From NCBI GenBank assembly GCA_944989445.1, contig CALYLW010000550.1, positions 628,362-692,361 on the forward strand: 64,000 bases of DNA. Direction: 5' to 3'. This document shows, one piece after another, positions 14,101-26,100 of the stretch. The translations under genes and the position numbers were made by a program. Within the stretch, counting starts at the first letter, position 1; every line of letters starts with the position of its first letter. Origin of the DNA: Ampullaceana balthica (lineage: Eukaryota > Mollusca > Gastropoda > Lymnaeidae). The notes under the pieces were generated by a model. It made no database searches, was not told the origin of the DNA, and was given only the letters and a program-made list of their open reading frames with translations.

Positions 14101-17100
14101 GAAATTTCTTTATAATTATATACATGATGTGCGTTAATTAGTGATGGGGCTATTAATCGGAATCGTATCGGAATATCGAGACCCTAATATTTCTTCACTC
14201 TTTCCTAAGGTTGTTAAGACCGTTCATTTTTAAGGACCGTTTAAATATAACGTAATGGGGGTGAGACTGTAATCAATTTAAATAATTTAAATATAACCCA
14301 GGGTTCCCACTCAGTCGGGAATTCTTAAAATAATTTTCCCGGTCTTGAAAGTCGGGAAATAGTCGGGAAAAGTTATAACTAGTCGGGAATTTATATATAT
14401 ATATACATTTTTTTTTGCCGAAGTAAATGACTGATTACGACTCTGTGGTCATGTTTCGATTCAATTTAATTTTTAAAAAAAGTTACCAGTTTATAATTGT
14501 CTGCGCATGCGTTAAAGGTCAAATTTTTCGCCTCGCCTCATGGCGCGTGTTTGCAATGACCGTCTAATTGGCGAATTTATAAAAAAATAAACGTATCAAT
14601 ATGGTAATTTTAAGTTTAATGCTTTTAACGTGCAGGATATCTGTCACTATGAGACCGCACTCGAATTTCCTCCGTCAATCAAATGATATGTGTAAACTGT
14701 AATATAAATAGTAAGAAATGCGACCTTGACCATATCAGAATTCGACCTACAACAGTGATGACGTGTATATTAGATATCTACTAGAATATTAAGAAAATGA
14801 TTTGATTTCACAATCACGCGCGCATGTTAGTCACAGTCACGTATCGTACTGGTAACAAAGCAACAACAAACTTTTAAAAGAATAATAATAATTTTTTATT
14901 TAATTATATAAAAACCACCTTCGATTCTCGATACAAACCTTTATTTTCTTTTCTAAAGTTATTCGTTTATCTTAAAAAATAAAATGATTAATGTATCAGA
15001 AAATGAATTAAGTTTAATAATAATATTACATGCACAGCGAAATAATGATGGATTAAAGACCACTAACGCGATTTTCGAGTACCTCTGGTGAATACATACT
15101 CATTCACACACGGATTCAAATTGAAAGTAATAACATACGATAATTTTTATTGAAATCTCGTAGAATCACACAATAGCCGGAAGTCTTGAAGAAAGCGAGA
15201 TGTCAACACTGTTTTGAACTAAAAATGCCAAAGTGCATTGCTAGGCGAACAGACGGGGATCGAGCTAACCAACGTTAAGTTGCAAATTTGGCACTCTTTT
15301 GTGCTTGAAATATTAGGTCTTGGTGACTTAAAAAAATCGAATTAACCGATGAAAAAATGCAAAGACAAAGAGAGAATTTGGCGGTTCCAAAAAAAAACGT
15401 CGACTTAATAGAGCTTACGAGTTAACCGGGCTCGAGTTAAGGGGGCCCCACTGTAATGTGATACATTAATAACAAAAGTAATGTTAAAGGTGAATTAATT
15501 ACTTTCTATTGTTCAAAATAAACCCAGAGGCTATTAGGAGCTGCGTTCAACCCCCAGTTGCAGCTCTGGGTGTCCTACAGGAGAGAAAAACTTGTCAGGG
15601 CAGAGTTCCCTATCAACAAGAATGTAACAGTAAGTGCTGTCAATATTATTTGCAAACATTACTACAATGCAGGTGTCAAAAAAAAAGAAGATAAAACCCC
15701 ATGCACATAATTTTTCATTTCTATCTCAAAACATTATTTCAAATATGCCTTTTCACAAAAAATTTTACTATCAATTCAACATTGTTCCACAAGGATACAA
15801 AAATTTAGCCATTTATGTAAATTACTGTTGTGAAACAGATTTTACTTCCAAGTTATGAAAAAAAGCAGTCACCATTATGCTGGAAATTTGCCATCAAGTG
15901 TTAGGTTCAAAAGATATCTTTAAAGAAAACTAGGTGTGTATGATTGTTGGTCATTATATAATTAATGGTCAACAAGGTATTACCAGGTCTGATATTTCTA
16001 CTCATAGGCTTATGCACATGAACTTTTTTTCTTTATTTGCATCAGACAATGGCTTTTCATACACCAATTCACCATTACAGATATCTTTAAACAAAATATT
16101 TTTTTTGGTAGATTTTAAAATTTAACATTAAAATCTGTCCAGTTTATGTGTTTTGGCTATCATGTTACCATGAGGTTTGGATTTTTCTTCTCCCCCAGGA
16201 TTTTTACGTTGCCGATGCCTCAGAGGGACAGCTGATGGTCTGCGTGGCCTTCGACAACACGGCCGACCTCTACATATCTGACGCAAGGGGATACCGGTTC
16301 TCGCTCTCGCTGCAGAACATAGTTTACTTCAACCCCAAGACAATGACTAACATCTACTGGATGAGGTATTCATTTTATCATTCCATATTCAGCCATACAT
16401 TACTATAGCAGTCAGGGGGTACCCATAGCCTTGAGCTATTTATTGTCTGGTACCTTTAAAAACAGATTTTTAAAAGTTATTTTAAAAAAAAACTATTGAA
16501 ATTGCTTATAAAGATTTTTTTTAGATTGTTGCAACTAATTGCTTCATGAAGGGGTTAATACTCCTTTCTAATTGTTTATTTGTAAAAAAAATAATTTTTC
16601 CCCACTGACTGGATTACAATTTTTAAAGGATTCTTAAACTTCATCAATTCAAATGAATGCATACAACACTGTTTAGTTGTTAAACAAAAATATTTTAAAT
16701 TCATCTACAGGACTCACACTTACATTTCTTAAACTTGGTCATCTCCCTTTAGGGTACAGGGTGCACCACTTGTATTTAAGATTAAGTCTCATTGCTCATT
16801 GGCATCATTTTTTAATTAAACTTTACACACAAAAAAAACCCCAAAAAAAAACAAACCCACCAAAACTTAAATTTGAAATAAATTTATTTGATTGTTTATT
16901 GTAATTATTAAAGCACTGCTCTTATTCTTGTATAAAAAAATATTAATTTAAAAAAAATTAAGCCAAACAACTATTTATTTACCAATCAGAATTTTGCATA
17001 AAATAATAGATGATTTTTTCTAACATAGTCCGAGCAATGGTCATATAGGGTTGCTCTTGTTGTGTTATCATGCACTCTTCCATGATGCTCAAATTTAAAG

Positions 17101-20100
17101 CTTTTATTTTTAAGAGCAAGCTTTATGTTGGCTTACAAAAATTAAAAAATTTCATCTAGTATGGAATTAGTTGGTGTATGTGTTCATCTGGCTCTTGTTT
17201 GTCAAGATTTGGACTTCTTATTACGTCTGGCTACTGATGCCATCAGACTGGCTATTGATGCCATCAGGCTGGCAAGCTATGGTCTTGACTACTTTCTACT
17301 TTAAAAAAAAATAATTAGCTGCTGAAAGATCCCCGATACCAATTTTTTAAAAAAAATATATAAAAACATATTGAAGATGTGAAGTTTTTTTTCAACCTAC
17401 CAAGAAAATATCTGCATCTCCCAGGCTCTACTCCAACGAAACATTTGCTGACATCACCAAGGTGAGCGGGGTTCAGGGCATCTACATCGCCTCCCAGCAC
17501 TTGGGAAAACTGGTGGACCTGGAGAACCAGACAACTCTGATCTCGTACGACAAGGGAGGCCAGTGGGAAAGGATCCAAGCCCCAGCTTACACCCTGGGTG
17601 GAAGGCCCTCTGACTGCAGTCTGGTAAGTACTGACGATTCTGTTAGTAATGTGACACGTTTGAGCTGCTTCGTCTCTTGCTCATTGATTGCATGGTGTCT
17701 TGGGCGATTTAATTATCCACCCACCTTTTAAGAATGGAATGATTCAATAAATTTCCACCTGTGTGGTGGAGGACAAGCTTCCAAAAGGGTCGGTTGAGGC
17801 GAACAACAGTTGACACATATGTGTCCATCACCTCCTGTTCTCCAACTGTTGGTTCGTGAAACCCTCGAGAAGCAGTCATGAAAAGTCTTTACAGAGGTAT
17901 TCGCAAACCCTCAACATACTTAGGAGACAGAATGATTATGGGACGTTGAGATGTATAAGAGAAGAAGAGAGCATGGAATCATATAAAATTAACAGTAGCA
18001 TTATGTAGCACCACATTGACAATGAAAATGGCCAGGATGATTCATTTAATGAGTTGAAAGTGTTATGTATAAAACTTTTTCTCACATTGGAGCTATAGAA
18101 ATTCAACAAATAATATATTTTAAAATTTTTAAAAATTGGATTCATGGAAATGTCTAACTGCCTTACTTATATCAGACCTAATAAATTTGTTACCTTGCTT
18201 CTGCTGTAATATCAGGTGTTAATGATTCTCTGTATGACAGTTTAAAAGAAATCCTAAATAGCAAAGTGAACATTAAATTGCACATACAAAAAAAAAGTCC
18301 TTTTTTTAAAACTCTGATTTTGGATCGGTGGGTTAAAATCGGTTGAAAAATAGGTTGAAATTTTGTTCGCCTTTGTCCACCAGGAAAAAGACTGCTCACT
18401 TCACTTGACCCAAGAGTTCAACAGACTGATACCAGGAAACCTGGCACCACCTATCCTAACACAGGAGACAGCCCCTGGTGAGTTACCTGATAGGATTCTT
18501 CTGTGTGCTTCCTCACACTTTCCCGATTAACATTAAATAATAGTGAATAAAAAACCTGAAAAAAAAGAAGTTTTTTACTATCAATCCTTTATGTACGAGG
18601 CATAACTAAAAGAATGTTCATTATAATACGCCGCGGAAGACCATCCAAAAATAAAAAATTGCAGATGTGTCGTAAAACATGTTTAATATAATGCGCACCG
18701 ATCAGGAATATGTTTATAAAAAGTGTTGTCAATAAAATACGCACCTTATTGCGCGACAGAAAGTATGTTCAATATAAAACGCATCGCGACACTCTATCTA
18801 AAAAAATAACATGATACATAGAAATAAATAAAATAATCTAAAAATTCAATAATTTAATTACAGTACGTGTGATCGATCTGAAATTTTGATACATCGTTTT
18901 TATCATTGCAACAAAACTGCCTGCAAAATTTCAGCTCGCTAACTTACGAGGAAGTGGGTTAAAAATCAATTAAAAGTTTTGGCGACAAGCAAACAAGCAA
19001 CCAGACACCACGAGTTAATATAAAAGATTTAAAAATATAACATTTTAATTAAACAAAACATATAATGACAGTGGGTGAGAATTCCATTATTTTGGAGCAC
19101 AAAAAGAAAAATACCATTCAACGAGTGTGGCATCAAGGAAAATATATTCTTTTAATTCATCGAAAACTCCTCTTCGCACTTTAAGTAGATTCACAGAGTA
19201 GAGTGGAAACATACATCCATTGTATTTTTTTTAAAGGAATAAATCCATTTTGTATTTCAATGAATCATAAATCAGTTCAATGGGATGTTTATTTCTATTT
19301 TGAATTTTCTCAAAATTTAAAATTTTCTCTTAAAACATCCAGGTATAGTGCTTGCTTCAGGAACGCTGGGTAAATCCCTGAAGGGTGACCCTGACGTCTT
19401 TTTGTCCACCAATGCTGGGATCAGCTGGCGGCAGGTGCTGTCTGGAAACTACTTATACTCGACCGCCGACCACGGGGGAATCATTGTTGCCATCCGCCAG
19501 TTTGTTCCCACTGATGAACTTGTGTGAGTCTCTTATCTTACATTACAGACTTTCTTTCTATACAGAAGAACTTGGTCTCAAACCATAAACAATATAATTT
19601 GCAATTGTCAATCAAGTAGTGTCTGTCAGTCCTGACGCTACTAATTTTAGAAAGCAGGGAAAACCAAATTACTGCACCAAAGCATCAAAAGGTGTGCAAA
19701 TTAAATATGCGCTGTAAAAAATATTATATGACGTCATTGTTTTCGCTAATATTTTAATTTTGGAAAAGGGATCAATGTAAAAAGAGGATTTGATGATGGT
19801 TAATTATAAAATAAAAAAACAAAGGGGGCGCCGTAGTCGCCCTGCAACCCCTATTATAAAATACTTTGTGTACATTTCAGAAAGTTTAATATTTTGTATT
19901 TATCAAACAAGGACAAATTAGTTGGGCTTTTGAAAAAGGTACGCCCCGTAGGCGCCCTAAAAAAAGTGCATTTTTTATAAAATAAATAGATTTCAGCTGA
20001 AAACTTCCGTCATTTTTGACGGGTGTACGCTAGTTTTGAATATAAAATAATATGATTTATTAGGTCAGTCAGAGGGTGAGTCCATAATATGATGTGTTAG

Positions 20101-23100
20101 GGCAGAGTATAAGTGGGTGAATCCATGTTGAATCATTTTTTTAAAATAAAAAAAAACAGACAGTCTTAAAAGTATTTTATATTTAAGGGATTTATTTCAC
20201 TCAGTCCTTTTGTTGACGTTATGTTCTGTATGCCTTGAAATGCCGACAGATATTCCCTGGATGAAGGTCAGACGTGGGTCAACCATAAGTTTGTCAGCGA
20301 CAGGATCAGAGTGTACGGCCTGCTGACCGAGCCAGGGGAGAACACCACGGTATTCTCAGTCTTTGGCTCCCTGCTGCTTGGCCACAGCTGGCGTATACTG
20401 CAAATCAATTTCACGGATACTTTTGGTAATGGCCCTTTTGTTTCTTTTTTTTTAAAAGGTTTATTTCAGTTAGCTTTCTGCAACTAGAGTCCCAGTTAAA
20501 TTTGTTAATATTTCTGTGTGAATTGCTTTTTCTCTGACATGTACATTATGTAACTCTAATCCAGTGTCTTGTTACATTTCCATCGCTTCATGTACATCTA
20601 CCGGTAATTAAATTTAAATAAGTGTCACACTTATGAGAATAAAATACAAAATACACAAACAAATTGTATAATCAAAACAATCAACTAAAGCTTTATTAAT
20701 TGACAAATACAAAAGTATTCGTTTCGGCTAATGCCTTCGACAGTACAAATAACATACAGTACTTACACAAGTGTTAAAATTATATTTAAACTATTAAGAC
20801 ATACAGTTGTACTATGTCAAGGAAAATAATTACGTGAAGATAAAAAGAAAGGAAAAAAAACAACAAAAAATAAACAGTAACACAGGGTTTAAGAAATATA
20901 TGTTTTATTTAAAAGCTTTAACGCAGTCCTATTCTATATGATATATTTTGAGAATAAGAGAGTGCTAAATCACATGTGCTAAAGTTAATATAACATATGT
21001 GACATCATCGTAACTTTTGTTTTCGTTTGTACTGCATACAGATAAAAAATGTGAAAAATCTGACTACAAGATGTGGTCGGCCAACGACGACCTCCCTGGG
21101 GAGGATGGATGCCTCATGGGACGCATCACTCAGTACCAGCGGCGACTGGCCCACGTCAAGTGCTACAATGGGGAGGAGTACGTCCCGAAAATTGAGCTGA
21201 GAAACTGCTCGTGTACCAGGGAAGACTTTGAGTGGTCCGTTTTTTTAATCCTTCCTTTTTATTCTTACTTTTAAAAAGTAAACATCTTTTCTTACTTTTA
21301 AAAAGTAAACATGTAAGTCCATACAGCATTGAAATTGAAATAAATTTCTAGAGGTTCTCCAGATAATAGGCTGGTAAATGTAGTCTTCATTTGTTTATCT
21401 CAATCATTGCCATTTTATAGATAACAAATTTAAAGAAAAAATGGCACATTAAAAGAATTTGAATATTTTGAACGCCAAGAAATGTTTTAAGAGATGATAT
21501 CCAAATGAACAGGCAAATATGTTTAGGTTTGACAGAAGATTTTTTGAAAAAAATTATTATTTTTGCACCCCTACTACTTGACTGCAAGAAAGAACTTTTT
21601 GATTGCAAATAAAGCTTTAAATTAGATCTTTCCTAATACTACGGCAGATTTAACCCTTACACCTCTTCCCCCCCACCATCTCCAGTGACTTTGGCTACGA
21701 GGAGGACACCCTGGTGCTGAACCATCAAAATAAGACAGAGAACATCTGCCGCAGGGACAAGTCTGTGTCACCCAAAGACATCAACCCCATCCCTAACCCT
21801 TGCCCCCCTGGGACGTTTTACACATTCTCCAGAGGGTGAGTCCATAATGTGATGTGTTGGGGCAATCAGAGGGTTAGTCCATAATATGATGTGTTAGGGC
21901 AGAGTATAAGAGGGTGATTCCATAATATGATGTCTTAGGGCGGAGTATAAGAGGGTGAGTCCATAATATGATGTGTTAGGGCAGAGTATAAGAGGGTGAT
22001 TCCATAATATGATGTGTTAGGGCAGAGTATAAGAGGGTGATTCCATAATATGATGTGTTAGGGCGGAGTATAAGAGGGTGAGTCCATAATATGATGTGTT
22101 AGGGTGGATTATCAGAAGGTAGATCCATAATATGATTTGTTGGGCACAGTATCAGAAGGTGGGACCATACTATGATGTGTAGGCAGGAGTTTCAGAGGGT
22201 GATTCCATAATATGATGGTCTAGTGGGTAAGTCTATAATGTGATGTGTTAGGGGGTGGACCTGAGTCTAAGATGTGATGTGTTAGACGGGTGGTCCCAAA
22301 AATAAATTGCTGATGTGATTTGCTAAATACTTATCTGGGGAAGGGTTGTTTTAGACTGTTAGACCAAAGTCAAATGTGTTTTACTTGTAAAAAAAATTAT
22401 TTTACTTTGAGTATAGATCCATGAAATTTGAAATATATGTTTTTAATGTTGATAACATTTTTTTTTCAACAACCTTTGTAAAGCAGTAACAATTATTTCT
22501 TTAAACTTTAGATATCGCAAAGTTGCTGGCAACACCTGCGACGGGGGTCAAGACCATCGCTATGCTCCACATTTGTACTCCTGTCCCATCAAAGGTTAGT
22601 CAACCACCAGGGAGTTACTTAAGATGAACCCGGGTTCTAATTACAGCAAGAAGGCCACACAGATAAACTTTGTTCTTTGTTACATTTTGAAAATTTAGGC
22701 ACGGTGGTTGAGTGGCATGCGCGCTTGGCTGGAGTACCGAGGGTCATGGGTTTGAAACTCCCTGAAGGCAGTGATTTGTTCCCGGGGCCAAGGGTGGCCC
22801 TGGGTCCACCCAGCTCCGAATGGGTACCTGACACTAGTTAGGGAAACAAAGGTGGCTGGGAATTGCGTGGTCCCTCATGGCCGTGTCCTGTGAACGCTGT
22901 GTCACATGCCCATAAGTATTTACCAGAGAGTAGGACACAAAAACCTTCTGTAATAAAAGGAGCGTCTGTAAAGATAAGACAAGAGGCCAAAAATGTGAAC
23001 AGAAAGTGATAACGTCCTAGACAATAGATTGTTTGATAAAATAAAAGATACACAAATGAATTATGTGATTAAAACAATAAATTAAAGCTTTATTGCTTAA

Positions 23101-26100
23101 ATCACACAATTCGTTTGTGTATCTTGCATTTTTTGGAAAGTTTTATTGCAGTCCAATTTTGTATGACATATTAATTTAATGAAAGATATACCATTAATTA
23201 CTGGGAGTTTGAGCAAGAATCATCTTTCACTTTTGATTCGCAGTAAATTTTGCTTTTAGTTTTTAGAAATCTCTTTACTCTTAATTTGAAGAGTGAAATT
23301 ATATTCCCCATATTGTATTGGTTGCTGTCCACTCGACTCTTCCAGAGCGCAGTGAGTTCCTCTTGCTGACGGTCAGCAATGGTGTCCAGATGGTTGACCT
23401 GGCGTCTGGGGAGAAAACGGACCTCTTCCATGACTCAATAGCTCCTATCGTGCCCGCCATATTCGACTATGAGAGAAACTGCGTCATTTTTGCTGATCAT
23501 TCGTACAACATCAAGGTGGGTTTAAAAATTTTTTAATTTGTTTCCTATCCAGAGGAAAGTTTTCAATATTTTTAAGAAACATGTGGGTTTGTAAATTTTG
23601 CAAAATATTTTATCTTACCCCATCGGTTCAGATTATCTATCTACAAATGTAATACGGATGTTGACAAAACTGTTCTGAAAACAATTTATTGGTAACTCTG
23701 ATTCTGGACATTTTATAGGACAAAAATATTGAAATTAGTTTGTAAACTTAATTTGTTTTTATTTTATTTTTTTAAAGCATCTACGTTTTAAATTTTTTTT
23801 CCAGCTAAAGTAGCCATAAACTTACAGTGGAAATATTTTTTTTGGTGCTTTGTTAGAAATATTTACTTCAGATTATTGTGTAAACCTGTTCATGATTCCC
23901 CTGAGGCTATTATCTCCCATTTCTACCTTTCAATTCCTATTTTCACCATAAAATTACTTTATAATGAACAAAAAATGTTTTCCTTTGATGTCCATTATTT
24001 TTTCAAAACATTATTTACCAACTTGAAACACATGTATTGCACTGGAGACTTTAAGACAGAAAACCTGCTGACCAAAAACCAAAGATAATTTTCTTCGTCC
24101 CACTTTTTGTAACATTATATAGAGTGTGTAACATATTGTCATTTACAAAACCATGCTTTTACAGAGGTTCTCAATTTAAAAAAACCATGCCTTTACAGGG
24201 GTTCTCAATTTACAAAACCATGCCTTTCCAGAGGTTCTCAATTTACAAAACCATGCCTTTACAGAGGTTCTCAATTTACAAAACCATGCCTTTCCAGAGG
24301 ATCTCAATTTACAAAACCATGCCTTTCCAGAGGTTCTCAATTTACAAAACCATGCCTTTCCAGAGGTTCTCAATTTACAAAACCATGCCTTTCCTTAGGT
24401 TCTTAATTTATAAAACCATGCCTTTCTAGAGGTTCTCAAGTTAAAAAAAACATGCCTTTCTAGAAGTTCTCAATTTACAAAACCATGCCTTTCTAGAGGT
24501 TCTCAATTTACAAAACCATGCCTTTCCAGAGGTTCTCAATTTACAAAACCATGCCTTTCCAGAGGTTCTCAATTTACAGAACTTGTATCTGTTTCCAGAG
24601 AAACTGCCTGGGTTGGAACAGGACGCTGGAAGACTCAGATATCATCAGAGTTGCCCTAAATGGCACCAACATCTCCGGCATGGCGTTCGATTGGACGGGG
24701 AGGAACGTGTACCTGGCAGACCCCAACAGAAACGAGATTCTTGTGGTCAACGTGGACGGGCGCTTCGAACAGTCCCATCTACAACTCCTCTGAGGGTGTT
24801 TACAAGCCAAAGCAGCTAGTCGTTGACCCCCATCATGGGTGAGTCAGGTCATTAGTGTTTATATGTGTGTGTAGGGGAGGTATGTAAATTTATGTTCCCC
24901 CCAGGTGTGTAGGGGAGGTTATTGTATAATTTATTGTTCCCCCCACCCTTTTGGGAAAATAAGGATAACTTGGGTGCACTATTTTCCACATTTGTATTTT
25001 AAAACTATTTCTAATTCTATTTAGGCAGTATGACATCGAACCAATCTATTTTAATTTGAAACTGAAGTTAAATTAAATCAATTTAAAAAAAATTACTTTT
25101 TTAATGACTGGTCAATAAAGTGGGGTGGCTACAAACAGGGTTAGTGAGGTGGTTATTTTCAGGGTTAGCGAGGTGGTTATCAACAGGGTTAGTGAGGTGG
25201 TTATTATCTGGGTTAGTGAGGTGGTTATTTTCAGGGTTAGTGAGGTGGTTATAATCAGGGTTAGTGAGGTGGTTATAATCAGGGTTAGTGAGGTGGTTAT
25301 TATCAGGGTTAGTGAGGTGGTTATAATCAGGGTTAGTGAGGTGGTTATTATCAGGGTTAGTGAGGTGGTTATAATCAGGGTTAGTGAGGTGGTTATTAAC
25401 AGGGTTAGTGAGGTGGTTATCAACAGGGTTAGTGAGGTGGTTATCAACAGGGTTAGTGAGGTGGTTATCAACAGGGTTAGTGAGGTGGTTATTATCAGGG
25501 TAAGTGAGGTGTTTATTAACAGGGTTAGTGAGGGGGTTATCAACAGGGTTAGTGAGGTGGTTATCAACAGGGTTAGTGAGGTGGTTATAATCAGGGTTAG
25601 TGAGGTGGTTATCAACAGGGTTAGTGAGGTGGTTATTATCAGGGTTAGTGAGGTGGTTATCAACAGGGTTAGTGAGGTGGTTATCAACAGGGTTAGTGAG
25701 GTGGTTATAATCAGGGTTAGTGAGGTGGTTATCAACAGGGTTAGTGAGGTGGTTATCAACATGGTTAGTGAGGTGGTTATCAACAGGGTTAGTGAGGTGG
25801 TTATCAACAGGGTTAGTGAGGTGGTTATCAACAGGGTTAGTGAGGTGGTTATCAACAGGGTTAGTGAGGTGGTTATCAACAGGGTTAGTGAGGTGGTTAT
25901 TATCAGGGTTAGTGAGGTGGTTATTATCAGGGTTAGTGAGGTGGTTATTATCAGGGTTAGTGAGGTGGTTATCAACAGGGTTAGTGAGGTGGTTATCAAC
26001 GGGGTTAGTGAGGTGGTTATCAACAGGGTTAGTGAGGTGGTTATCAACCAGGTTAGTTAGGTGGTTATCAACAGGGTTATTGAAGTGGTTATCAACAGGG

